From Gaeumannomyces sp. JS-464 (lineage: Eukaryota > Ascomycota > Sordariomycetes > Magnaporthales > Magnaporthaceae): a stretch of DNA of 64,000 bases. A model generated the notes under the pieces. The model saw only the letters and a list, made by a program, of their open reading frames with translations, made no database searches and was not told where the DNA came from. The DNA is taken from NCBI GenBank assembly GCA_002197995.1, contig NGZR01000004.1, forward strand, positions 5,146,001 through 5,210,000, in the 5' to 3' direction. Positions 34,257 through 46,098 of this stretch are shown in pieces; positions within the stretch are counted from its first letter, which is position 1, and every line of letters begins with the position of its first letter. A program made the translations under genes and the position numbers.

Positions 34257-35594
34257 TTACGACGCTCCCCGATCCGCGCCTTCCCAGTCAGGCTGCCGTT
34301 TTTGGAGAAAAGCCGAGATGCCTTCGCGTTTATGAGCCGTCCCAAACGAGAAGTAGTACAGGCTCCTTTCGAACTCGTCGTCGCGACCGAGACTGTCACC
34401 TAAGGGTTGATCCATGTCAGCACATTCGGCCGAGGACCATGCTATCCCCGAACGAGGACGGAACATGACAGAAAAAAAAAGGAAGGGAGTGAGGTGGAAC
34501 ACGATAAGGAAGAGGGCCAGGGGCCACGCACTCCGGCAAATAGCCTCCTTTGCCAGCTGCACCGCTGTCGAGCTGAGGCCAGCAACCTGCTGGGCAACCT
34601 TGACGGCGCCCTCGAGGACCGTTCCCGGAGGAAAGGTGCCGGCAATCAGACCATGGCTGGATGCTTCATCAACGTCGATGATGGTCCCAAACAAGATCAT
34701 CTTCATGGCCTGTTTCCTTTTCGTCAGCCCTCGGTTCCCGAGGTTTGGTGTAGTTGCCAGGAGACAAACCTGATACTTGCCAACGGCGTTTGTCAGCCGC
34801 TGGGTACCGCCTGCCCCAGGGATCAGTCCGATCTTGACTTCTGGAAGGCCAAACTTGCACCCCTTAGATGCAAAGATGAGGTCGGACTGGAGACAACGGA
34901 CAAACGTCAGCATGCAGACCCTTGCTCATACCCATCCATACCAGCCAGCCTCGGCCCGGTCAAGGAAATGCCACATACCATCAGGCATATTTCGAACCCT
35001 CCCCAAGCTGCGCGCACCCATCAAGCGTTCGGTTAGCCAGACGACCTAGGGTTGGGCTGTGGCTGTGCAAGGGACATTGGGCACTCACAGCCATCGCCTC
35101 TACGGCGGCAAAGATTGGCTTCCTGAACGACGACATGCCATCGCAGAGGTCTTCTAGGTACCGGTGCTTTCTGGCACCCTCGGCATCGATCTCGGATATC
35201 TCCTTGATGTCGGCGCCAGCTGTACTCAGTAAGGTGTCAGTCTCAGTCTCTTTGAGTTCTGCTGTTTTGCTAGCGTGGGCCTGTTCGTTTTTCATCCCCT
35301 TGTTCGTGCCCCGTCCCTCTTCCCTGGTGTAGCGTCTCGAGCGCGGCACCTACCGCAGAAGAAGGCCGGGCCGCCTGACAACACGACGGCCTTGACGGCA
35401 GGGTCGTTCGAGGCAAGTGTCAGCTCGCGCAAGAGATTGTCGATCAAGGCTTGCGACAGCGCGTTTCTCTTCTCTGGGCGATTGAGCGTCAGCACAACCA
35501 CGCCGGGGCATGGTGTGCTCCTCATCACCAGAATCGGGTTTCCTGGCATCGCCGCCATCGCTTGTTCCAGAGCGTGCAGGTCTTGCTCGCTCAT
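34257..35594 (-). CDS. Enoyl-CoA hydratase (crotonase family), six exons
   Basis: Hydrates trans-2-enoyl-CoA in beta-oxidation or branched-chain amino acid breakdown. Exons: 35594-35354, 35219-35089, 35007-34979, 34886-34770, 34709-34532 and 34399-34257, all with GT..AG introns. The 279-residue product has VVLTLNRPEKRNALSQ, the oxyanion segment AFFCAGADIKE, LGGGFE and GLPEVKIGLIPGAGGTQRL (carrying the two catalytic Glu), and the C-terminal LGRDDEFERSLYYFSFGTA. Exon 3 is only 29 nt and lacks one base: 35001-35004 is a four-base run where five are needed to read LGGGFEICLM; as given it hits a stop. With that base restored all exon phases agree. A start at 35675 would add 27 residues (MCLVAAAFGPSQLRN...), possibly a mitochondrial or peroxisomal leader; no PTS1 tripeptide is seen at the end. 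Convergent with the FAD oxidoreductase. Confidence 0.88.
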
Positions 35595-38500
35595 GGATTC
35601 GTTGCTGTGGGTGGCGAGTGCAGAAGGGGAGTTTCGCAATTGACTTGGGCCGAAGGCAGCCGCAACCAAGCACATTCATGCGCGCGCGAAGTTTGCGTGC
35701 ACCAGCTTCAGCGCGTTCCTGCGGGGCAAGCTCCAAGACAGCCGATTGACGTTACGCCGAATTCGGAGAGCTCCAGCTGTTATAATCCCAGCGCACAACA
35801 TGGAGCACGACCGGGCTCCCGACTTCCATTGACGCCGTTACATATCAGATCAGACCCTCGTCGACAGGCCAATGTCTCATCGGTCCAGAAAGCAGCTGTC
35901 AATGTTTGGGAAGAAGCTGGCGTGGGGCGAGCTCCCTTGGCCATTGTCTCGTCGCGCCCTCAACTGCCAATCCCCGCTGGCAGCTGCATTCCCACTCCAG
36001 CTCCCTGCCCGCCCACTCCCAGAGGACCTGATCGGCGACCAGCACTTCAAAATGCACCATGCAGAAGACGTTGAGCGGAGCGAACGAATTGCCTTGCCGG
36101 CCTGCCTACCGTCTGCGTTTACCCGACTTTGCCTGCCTGGCTGCCCATCTGCCTGCGACCTTAGCCAACCTTGCCAGCGCCCGGGCGCAAGCACGTTGAC
36201 GTCGAGGCCATGATGCCGTCCCCGGCTTATGCGCACGCACACACCAGTCTTCGGAGCCAGGCTCCGTCGGGCCTAGAATCTGGGGGCGATCCACGGATAC
36301 GCAAATGAAAACACCACCTCGGACCGCCACAGAGGCAGACAAACAGAGACGTCCTGTGGACAATGAGCTAATCATGATCAATCACGGCGAAACCAGGACG
36401 GAAACAGAGTCCACCCCGAACGCCGCCATTATGCTATCCGCGCCGTCAACCCGCCCAGCCCAGCCAGCCCCTGGGAGATTCCATCAATGGGAGAGTTGAG
36501 ATTTCTCCACACGGCAGGCAGTCTGCTGGTTCGCCCGCGCATAGGGTCGACGGCATATCGACCAAGCGAAGCAGGGACTTGCGCTGCGCAGCGCACTGCA
36601 CGCCCCAGATGCCACGCTCTGAATGCCACGCGACGCCCTTGCGCCAAGCCCTGTCGCTAGTGGGCACTAGCTAAAATTTTTTGTCTTTTTTTCGGCGACT
36701 TTTCGTGCTCTTTTTCCGGCGTGCCGTATCGCCATCGATGGCGGCCCGCGAGAACCGGTCAGCGCCGGATGGAGCAATCTGGGCCGGGACGGCAGGAGCG
36801 TCGCCTTCGCTTCTCGCTCTCTCGCCAAACTTGCCACCGTGGTCCGTGGCCGGTGGATCGCGTGAAGCTGCCACCCGCGCCTGGAATTCAATGACCGTCG
36901 TCTCCAGTGTTTCCGAAACGGGACCATGTAGGGGCAAGAATAACCAGTATGCTATCGAGACGCGGTCGCCTCACCCAGCGACAGGCCGCGGGCTGGAGAA
37001 ACCACGGCATAGAAATAAACCACAGTGGAGAGAAAGGTTCACCTCGGGGAATTTCCGGCCAGAATCATGCGCGCCACCGCCAAGTGCGAGATGCGACGAA
37101 CATTAGCTGCAACTCTCGAGACCCATTCGCAGGCGTACACAGCCACAGACGACCGCGGGCCATTGCTCTCGTCACCGCCGGTTTGACCCCATCGTTCCGC
37201 GTCGTAAAGCGACCTCTGATACGTCACGCCGCGCTCCGGCGGCTTCGGCCCTCCGGCAAAGATTGAGCCTCTCGTCGTGGAGCCGTCGATGCTCCCCAAG
37301 CCGGTGCTCACGTCCGTCGCACGGAACCATGGGAAGAGCGATTTATCGGGGCATGCGCCAGGACGGACAGAGCCTGCCGCCCTTGCCATTTCCATCTCCC
37401 GCCCGCCCCCGCCCCTCCACCCTGATATCTCTCTTCTGGCGTCGAGTCTTGTAGGTACTGATCGCCTTGGTTCTTCCTCGGTCGCTACGTGAACCCGGGT
37501 TGCTCTTTTGGTGCTTTGCATGTGCCTAATGCAGATACCTGCCAGAAGCGGAAGGTCGTGGTTGCCGCGCGCCCTGGCAAGTGGCAAGCTCCGTGCCAAC
37601 TTGGACCGACCAGCAACCACCCCCAAACGAATCGCGGGCGCGCGAGCATGCAACCCACCCAGAGGACGTGACCGCGAGCACCACTTTTCCTGGCAAAGAG
37701 TCGCCATGGCCTGCGAATATTCGACGTACGAAGGCGACAGCATGAAAGGAGGCCAGTCTTGCAACCTCCTGGGTGGCCAGACGCTTCCATGCTATCAAGG
37801 AACAGCACCTACCATGCAAGGCCGCTGGGGCGACGGCCTCCGCTTGGCACCCCGCCGGGATTGTTTTGGGGTCAGGGGGTCCACTTTGAATGCCGCCCCG
37901 GCGTTCTGCGGTGCGCGCAGCTTCTGTTCTGACCCAACTCCCGAAGGAGAAGCTGCGGAAGCTCTCGAGTCCCAGCGCGCACCGCGTCTGTGGCCTTGGG
38001 CGGCCGAAAGAAGGTGCCGATGTGCTGCGGTGGGGCCGGTCCCAAATCAAACATGCCCTCGGGGATCTTGGATCGTAGTCCCAGCGCGATCCCCCCGGAA
38101 AGGCCCTTGCTCTGCTCTCTCGCCCGATGGCCCACGCCAGATCGTCCTGACAAGGCGGGCGCCGTCCCTCTGATCTTCCTTGTTTCTTCCCCGTTTTCTT
38201 CTTTTTCTCTTCTGCGCACACCCAACGGGCGTCCTTCCGAACCAGGAAACGCGGCCCCACCAGGCTCCCACTACCCTCCTTCATCCTCTTGCGCGCTCCA
38301 CCTCCGTCCGTGAACACGGGGGCTTCGGGATAACGACGCTAAGCCGCCCACGGCGCAACGATGCTACTACGCACTATGTATCTCTCCCTGCCCTTCTCCT
38401 CGCTGGCCTCGGCAAATTGACCCTACTGGAAGCTGGGTCTCCGTATCGAAGAATCGGGCCCCTTGTCTCCACGGGCCAATTGATACTCGCGCATGGAGCC

Positions 38501-39135
38501 GACGAGGGTGTCTTTCCGTCACCACCGTGCTCGAGGTCGGCCCCGTTCCGCCGTCTGTGGGCACACGTCCCTGCACTGCTTGAAAAGACTTGATCGATGT
38601 TGCGTTGCAGCAGCACATCGCCATACTTGGCACTATCCCAAGCTGGCAGACCAGATATGCACAGGGGTGTTCGGACGACGCCGGGGGGGGGGGGGGGGGG
38701 ACCGGACGCCAAGGGGGAGAGCGAGACCCCTTCCAAGCTGGCGACTGCTCGAGTTTCCTGGCCGAAGGAGACGGTTGGTCTTGATGGGTCTCGTCCTTGG
38801 ACGGACAAAGAGCACATGGTTCTGCTGCTTATAAAAGACCGTTCCCATCCGCCCATGTCCATATGTCGACCTTTATCCCTTCTCCAGAGCTCCGATCACC
38901 TTCGACGGTCTTGTCAGGCTTCTCTCATCTGTCTGCCTCCTACAGAGAACTCCATCTTCAGACACATGAGTGCCTTCTCGGTCTTAGCTATTGGAGCCCT
39001 AATTCTCTCGGCCAAGTAGCCTGGTGCTTCCTACGCAGGTGTATACCTGGTATTCACGTACAGAGCCACTATTCTCTATAGCTCCTTTTTACCCCACGTT
39101 ATTCTCTAATTTCGCAATCCACCCAACCTGGCAAG
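35595..39135. other. 3.5 kb without a supported gene
   Basis: Divergent spacer between the enoyl-CoA hydratase (-) and the NRPS-like gene (+). Open frames of 200-260 codons at 37039-37764, 37508-38173 and 37526-38317 overlap one another on both strands and carry no domain. A G18 run is at 38683-38700. The last few hundred bases should hold the NRPS-like promoter. Confidence 0.45.
38683..38700. repeat. G18 homopolymer
   Basis: An uninterrupted run of 18 G, about 440 bp upstream of the NRPS-like start codon. The exact length is doubtful for any sequencing method. Confidence 0.8.
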
Positions 39136-42100
39136 ATGGCGTGGTCCGGTCCCATGTCCCCGAGGATGTGGAATGCTGACACCACCAAAGCCATCATGGC
39201 TGTGGGCAACGATGACCCGTTGCGCTTCAGCCGGGGGCCTAGTGTAACCGTCCCCTTCCCCACGGTGACGGCGGCATTCTTCCATCACGCTCGGGCGCAC
39301 CCGCACGCTCTCGCCGCCCGGGACCTCTCCTCCCTTGAGAAGGGCGGCCCCGCTGCCATCAGGGAGATTGACTACGCGACGCTGGCCAACCGCAGCCGCC
39401 GGCTGGCGCACCGTCTGCGCAAGCTGGGCGTGCGGCCCGGCGACCGGATCCCCGTCGTGGTCAAGCGCGGGATCGAGATGCTGGTCGGGATCCTTGCGGT
39501 CCTGGCGTGCGGCGCCCAGTACGTGCCTCTCGACGGCGGCGTGGTGCCCGACTCGACGCTCGGCTTCGTCCTGGAGGAGGCCGGCGCGCCCGGGAGGCAG
39601 AAGGTTGCGCTCTGCCTCGCCTCGACCGAGTACCGCGTCCAGGCCGTTGGCCAGGATTGTTTGACGGTTGTGATCCCCGCCGATGGCGCGGACGCCGAGG
39701 AGGCAGATGAGTATGAGAAGGCCACGGATGAGTTTGTGGACCTTGCGACGCCCGACCATGGGTGTTACGTGATTTACACGTCTGGTGAGTTTTGCCCTGG
39801 TCTTCCCCCATCTTTACTTGGTAACCCCTGTATCCTAACTACGAGAACCCGCAGGAACAACCGGCACGCCAAAGGGCGTCGATGTCACGCACCGCAACGT
39901 CACTAACCTGCTTTGCCTGTCTCCTGGAGGGCTGGATATCCAGCCTGGAATGCGGGTTGGGCAGGTCCTTAGCATCAGTTTTGATATGGGTATGTTGGAC
40001 CTAAATCGTGCTTCAGGCGCCAGCGAAGATGTTTTTTTTTTTTCCTCCCTCCCTGCTAACTCGAACGTATTCTTAGCCGCCTGGGAGATCTTGGGATGCC
40101 TGTGCAATGGCGGCACCCTGGTCCTGCGGGGCTCAGACTGGCTGCCGACGATCCGCGAGATCGACGTCCTGATCTGCACCCCCAGCATCTTGTCAAAATA
40201 CGACCCCTTGAGCTTCCCCAACATCAAGATCGTGGCTACCGCCGGGGAGCCTAGCAACCAGAGGTGAGCGAGACAGTCCCAAAAAAGAGAACTAGAGTCG
40301 GAAATCGACAGCATTGACACCGGCCTCGTTCCTATCTCCAGACTCGCCGATCTGTGGGCTACTCATGGTACATACTACAACTGCTGCGGCCCGACCGAGA
40401 CGACCATCGTCAACACCATGGACAAGCACGTGCCCGGGGCACCTCTGTCCATTGGAGCACCAACGCCCAACAACTCAGTTTACATTCTGGACGACAACCT
40501 GGAGCCAGTGGCCCTGGGGTCGCCGGGGTCATGTGGGCGGGTGGCCTCGGTGTCTCTCGCGGCTACGTAGGCCTGCCAGAGAAGACGGCCGAGAAGTACC
40601 TCTGGGACAAGTTTGCTCGTGACGGGTAAGTGATCGACAACCCCAAGCAGTCGAGGGAATCTTACTGACAGGCTGAAATAGAAGCGCGATGTACAACACT
40701 GGCGACCTCGGCCGGTGGAACCCGGACGGCACCATCGACATTCTCGGCCGTGTCGACGACCAGATCAAGATCAAGGGCTTCCGCGTCGAGCTCGACGGCG
40801 TTTCGGCCTCGCTTCTCTCCGCCTCCGGGGTTACCCAGGCGGTGGCACTGCTGGTCAACAGGGAGATCCACGGCTTCTTGGCGCCGGCGAACTGCGACAT
40901 GGCCAAGGTTAAGGAGCACATGGCCAAGCGGCAGCCTTACTACGCGGTGCCTACGCAATTCCACCTCCTAGACGACCTCCCGCACACGGCCAACGGCAAG
41001 CTCGACAAGCGGGCGCTGCGCGACCTGGCTACCGCCGAGCGCAGGCTCTTCTCGTCGGACTCCGACACGGCTTTGTCCGAGGCCGCGACGGGGTCCACAT
41101 CCAGCTCGGCCAGCTCGATCGGAAAGGAGAAGGAACAAGCCCAGCAGTCGCCGGACCTCTCACAACCGCTGCCGGAAAAGAAGAGGCCCAAGACGCAACG
41201 GAACCTTGTCTATCGCGTCTTCATCGTGTACCGGTTCCTGTTCTCCGTCGTGGGCATGGCAAACATTGCAGCCCTGGTATGCATCCTCGCGCTGGGCGTC
41301 GACCGCCAGTGGTTGGGAACCATGACGGCCATCAACCTGGTCGTCGCGGTGCTGGTGCGGCAGGACCATGTCATCAACGCCCTTTACAGCATCTGCTGCT
41401 CCCTGCCCAAGTCATGGCCGCTTGCGATCCGCGCCCGCGCCGCAAAGATATATCACCTTGGCGGCGTCCACTCCAGCGCCGCCTTCTGCTCTGGCGTCTG
41501 GCTCCTCGCCTCCAACCTTTCTGGTATCATCTGCTCCGTCACCCAGTGCAGCGCCGCTGCTGGCCCCACGCCCTCGATTGCGACGGCTGTGCTGTCGTGG
41601 CTGCTGGTTGCGCTCTATTGCGTCATGTTCGTCTTTGCGTACCCGACCATGCGCAAGAAGCACCACGACAAGTTCGAGCGGGTCCATCGCTTCGTCGGCT
41701 GGACCATGCTCGGCCTCTTCTGGGCGCAGACCGTTGTCGGGGCCGCCGACGCTGCTGCCGCCTCGCAGGGCACCCTGACCCTCGGCCAGGCCTGCCTGCA
41801 GTCCCCGGCGCTCTGGATGCTGGTTGTCGCGACCATCAGCATCGCGCTCTCGTGGACGCACCTCCGCAAGGTCAAGGTCGAGTCCGAGGTGTTGTCGGAC
41901 CACGCGGTCCGTCTGCACTTTGACTACACGGTCCCCGTCAACGGCAGCTTCACGCGCGTGTCGACCAGGCCGCTGCTCGAGTGGCACTCGTTCGCGACGG
42001 TGCCCGCGCCGACGGCCGAGAACGGCAGGCCCACAGGCTACTCGCTCGTCGTGTCCAACGCGGGCGACTGGACGCGCGACGTGATCCGCAACCCGCGTCG

Positions 42101-42500
42101 GAGCTCTGGGTGCGCAGCGTACCGACGTGCGGCGTCATGCGCATCGCCACGCTCTTTAACCGGGTCGTGGTGGTGGCGACGGGGTCCGGGATCGGCCCGC
42201 TCATGGGCCACATCCAGCTGCCCAGCTGCCCGACGGCGCTGATCTGGTCGACGCCCAACCCGGAAAAGACTTTCGGCAAGGGGGTTCTGGACACGAATCC
42301 AGAAGACGATCCCGGACGCCGTGATTCACGACACGCGCGTGTTGGGCAGGCCGAACCTGGTGGCCATGTCGTACAGCCTCGTTAAGAGCTTCGGGGCCGA
42401 GGCGGTCATCATCATCGCAAACGAGAAGATCACCAAGAAGGTCGTCTACGGGCTCGAGACCAGGGGAGTCCCTGCCTATGGTGCCATCTGGGATAGTTGA
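39136..42500 (+). CDS. NRPS-like adenylation domain fused to membrane haem reductase and FAD/NAD module
   Basis: Exons 39136-39784, 39855-39989, 40077-40263, 40342-40625 and 40682-42500, all GT..AG, give about 1024 residues. Residues 1-550 form an NRPS-type adenylation domain: ACGAQYVPLDGG, YTSGTTGTPKGVDVTH, NCCGPTETT, YNTGDLGRW, GRVDDQIKIKGFRVE and TANGKLDKRAL with the catalytic Lys. No carrier (LGGxS) or thioesterase domain follows. Instead there is a Ser-rich linker, then about six hydrophobic helices (residues 590-800) with His residues placed as in ferric reductases (LGGVHSSAAFCSG, HHDKFERVHRFVGW), a flavin-binding stretch ending in RPLLEWHSF (around residue 847), and a nicotinamide site VVVATGSGIGPLMGHI (about residue 910). 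Three base corrections are needed: one missing G (40525-40528), one missing C (near 42095) and one extra A (42296-42297). The substrate is unknown; the C-terminal half implies membrane location and electron transfer. Confidence 0.88.
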
Positions 42501-44286
42501 GCTATATATTTTTTTTCTCGCTACGTATCTCGGGTGGCCTGACCGCTCACGTCGACCAAGAAAAAACGCGGACCATTCCATATGAAATCTACAGTGGACC
42601 AATGGTCCGTTACTTTTTTTTTTGGTCGACCTGCCGCTGCACTCGTTCAGGCCCAGCCGTGGGTAGCCGCTTTTGGCACCGGCCACAATCCGCCCCTCCC
42701 CCTCCTTGATGGCTGGGGCCGCAGGGGGCTCCATTGGGGGCGGCTCTTTTCTTTTCGGATACTGTTTTCCCACCTCTTGCCGTTCAGACTCTCCTTTTAT
42801 CGGTTCTCCTAATGTGTCGGTGTCTCCTATTTTGCTTCGCTTCGTAGGATACCTATTTGCTTCCATGGCTTTTTTTTTTTTTCTTCCTTTGATGTTGTTT
42901 CCTTTTTCAGCACTTGTTTATGTTTATGGAACGGCGCGGAGGCAGAAAAAATGAGGGAGAACAGGACCCCAACCAAGCTGCAGTACAGCCCGTATGTGCA
43001 CCATTATTCACGTCACTCATTTATCGGGCCCCAGGGCCATATCCACCCACGATCAGTACAATACAAGCAATGACACGTCCCGACTTGCTTTTCTTCGTCC
43101 CCTCGCGGCCGGCAGGCGTCCGCCTTACATCATTGCTCCTCGCGGCCAATCACCGTTCCCCTCTCTGGCACACCTTCCATCGTCCGGTGTTGACCGCGCA
43201 TAGCGGGTGGGCAGGCAAACACGATCACGAGGGCCCTTCTCTTTTTTTTTGGTTTCATTTAGTTGAGTGCCAGAGTGCCCGTCACGTCTTGACAGCGCCG
43301 AACTAGCTGCCCCCAGGTGGGAATGGGGAAAATCCCGCCTGCCACCTTCTTTTTCTGGCTTTCGGTCTCTTTTTGCTTGGTGCAGGCAAATCCACCCGAT
43401 CCTACCTACCTAAGCAAGTACCAAGTCGTCTGCCGCAAATTCCCCGCATCCATCCACACGTAACCCCAAATCCAACAATAGCTGAGGCGGATCGAATCGT
43501 TTGGGATGTGGCCAATGACGGATGCAGCTGAATACACCTGGACGTCAAAGTGGCTGACCGCGTCGATCTGGGGCGGGAATGTTCCCTTTTTTTTCTTCTT
43601 CCTTTTTCTCTGCCTTCATGGTACCGAGGCACTTAGCTACAGTTTCTTAATTTTTCCGTGTCTTTGCCCAATAGGAGCCATCACTTCCCCTCCGTGCCTA
43701 CACGTGCGGCGATGCTGAAAGCCTGCCCGACTCCAGCAAACGTGCAGGCCCAAGATGATGGTGAAAAAAAAACCGGTAGATGGTAGTATCTGCAGGCCCG
43801 CTTACATCTTGGGCCACACTCTCCACCAGGGCCCCGTCTGCCACATCTTACATGTTGGGGTACACCTCCCGCCGCGGGGTGAGGCTGCGGGCCTTTTTTC
43901 CTTCTCTTTCGCTTGCTTACAGCATCTTGTGACTACGCCGCACTCCGAGAGGTCTGGTTTGGCGGCCACCTGCGTGCAAGAGAGGGTCGGCCAAATAGGC
44001 TGGTTGGTCGGCCGGGCTGGGCGGGCGCTTAGCACCGCCGCATGAGTGACGGATCGGCACTGCGTGAATCTGATGTACATAAGGCGCATGCTCGCCATGC
44101 GAGACTGCCCTGCTGGAGAGTCCCGGGCCAGGCACAACCTCCCTTTCTCTCTTCTAGCTCGGCGGCTAGTCCCTTCCTTCTGGAGTTTTTCTTTTCGCCC
44201 CTGAGCGGCCTGTCAGCGTCCGCCGGCACCCACGCCTCCTCTCACCTCCATCCCCTGCACACAATCCGAGCCTTTCCATACCGGCC
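42501..44286. other. 1.8 kb spacer, no gene seen
   Basis: Several T-rich tracts follow the NRPS-like stop (42507-42516, 42611-42622, 42871-42882). Nothing in either strand looks like a gene. The last part is the phospholipase promoter. Confidence 0.45.
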
Positions 44287-44294
44287 TATATAAA
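44287..44294 (+). promoter_or_regulatory. TATA box of the phospholipase gene
   Basis: TATATAAA, starting only 29 bp before the ATG at 44316. If functional, the transcript would have almost no 5' leader. Confidence 0.55.
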
Positions 44295-44315
44295 GGGCAG
44301 AACGACAAAAAAAAA

Positions 44316-45048
44316 ATGAAGTTCATCGCTGCCCTCGCTCTCGTCCTCGCCGGCCCGGCGGCCGCCCTGCCGGCGGCCGTGCTCCCGCGGCAGACGGCGG
44401 AGCTGGTGGCGCTGACGGACCGGTACTCGTTCCAGCTGTCGCTGCCGCAGTTCACGACCAAGCAGCGGGCCCGCGACCCGCCGGCGCTGGACTGGACGAC
44501 CGACGGCTGCTCGTCGTCGCCCGACAACCCGCTCGGCTTCCCGTTCCTGCCGGCCTGCCACCGCCACGACTTTGGCTACCGCAACTTCAAGGTGCAGGCG
44601 CGCTTCACGCAGAGCAACCGGCTGCGCATCGACAACAAGTTTAAGGATGAGTACGCTTTCTCTCTTTCTTCTTCCCCCCTCTCTCCTTGTGTAGCATGCT
44701 ATCTTTCTATGTCATGCCTGAGGCTGTCACTTGATATCTGGGTATATGTGAATCATAGCCGTCTCATCCAAAAGAGTTCCGCAACGATGTGACCAACCGC
44801 CACTGACAGGCCCTCCTCAAAACAGCCTCAAATTCCAGTGCGAGACGCTCGTCGGCGCCGTCACCAGGCCCCTCTGCAACGCGCTGGCCGACGTGTACTA
44901 CGCCGCCGTCAGGGCGTTTGGCGGAGGTGACGAGACGCCGGGCATGCTGGAGACGGACCCCGTGCTGGTCAGCGAGTACGAGGAGAAGCTGGCCATCTAC
45001 AACGCCATGATGGAGGAGGCGAGACGGGAGGGGATTATTGAGGCGTGA
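44316..45048 (+). CDS. Secreted fungal/bacterial-type phospholipase A2
   Basis: Hydrolyses the sn-2 ester bond of glycerophospholipids outside the cell. Exons 44316-44650 and 44826-45048 give 185 residues. Signal peptide MKFIAALALVLAGPAAA, then a short propeptide ending near LPRQ. The active-site helix CHRHDFGYRNFK (about residues 80-91) holds the catalytic His-Asp pair. The preceding WTTDGCSSSPDNP is the calcium-binding stretch, and KFKDDLKFQCETL...LCNALADVYYAAVRAFGG completes the four-helix prokaryotic/fungal PLA2 fold (PF09056 type, as recalled). The 175 bp intron (GTACGC..ACAG) gives KFKDDLKFQC across the join, matching family spacing. An upstream acceptor at 44774 would keep the frame and add 17 residues. 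Such enzymes are induced in symbiosis or infection in other fungi; no specific role can be read here. Confidence 0.9.
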
Positions 45049-46098
45049 GCCGGGCAGGTTGGTTTGATTTTGTTTACCTACATTCAGCAGCAGCCAATTG
45101 CACAATACCCTCTGCGCGCACGGGTGCTCCACGGTTTGTGTCCACCAAAAGCCGAACGGCTGAAGCACGTTTTTTTTTTTCTTTTACTTCTTTTTCGCCG
45201 AAAAGTGGTCCAACCTACTCAGAATGCTCTCCATTTTCCTCCTTTATTTTCGTCTCGTCATTTCGGCCAGGCCTGGCTTAGTAATAATTGCCGTTTTGAT
45301 CTGTTCTCAACTCGACGAGCTCTCTGTGACGGACACCTTGCCATCTAAGTCGACCCCACTCCTCCGGCCCAGCACCCCCCTGCCACTGCCGCTGCGGGAG
45401 ATGTGGTTATCATCAACAGTAAAATCTCATGCGGCAAGGATTTTTGGGCGTATTCATGACTTTCCCTTCCCCTGGCTTTGCCACATTCGATACCACTGGG
45501 GAGGCAACGGTATGATGGCGTTCCAGGGGACTTCAGGAACCTTACAGCGCTGCAAAACCGCTGCCGGACCTTGATAGCGCTGGTACCAAGCACATTGCCC
45601 GGTACTCTTGGGATCGAAGATCGCGTCGTGCTGTGGGCTGCACAATGTCTTTATCGCAAGCGGATGCATCCAGCACCGGCCGGCTGTAGAAGGGTGGGAT
45701 AATAACAGCGGCGCCAGCCCGCTTTCTCGCAGCGAGCGATAACCACCAGCTTACCACTGCTAGGACTTGCTACAGGCCGTCAACGAGACCTATCACTGAC
45801 ATATGTCCGATCGCAGGTAGGAGAAGGGGGATAACGGCGAAATCTGATATGCGACTCCGTGTCAGGTTTAAATGGGGAGACGGGACAGGAGAGGATGGGT
45901 TGGAAAGACGGGCCCACATGACGATAATACTATCAGCACGTGACTGTCATTCGGCAAGAGTTTCAATGCGCCTCAGCTTATGAGGTCATGGCTGCACAGA
46001 GAACAAGTGGCGCAGTCATATTTGGTGGCTGGGCGCAACCACAATCGCGACTTCGGTCGCTTCCGACCGTCCTCCCATCTCAGCAGCATCCAGCCGTC
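45049..46098. other. 1 kb spacer, no gene seen
   Basis: Downstream flank of the phospholipase and upstream region of the truncated gene at 46099. No supported coding region. Confidence 0.45.

Noticed and set aside
35877..36242. Open frames on both strands upstream of the enoyl-CoA hydratase
   Set aside because: No features beyond being open; probably promoter DNA.
37039..38317. Three overlapping 220-263 codon frames on both strands
   Set aside because: They overlap each other, contain no conserved motif and change character along their length.
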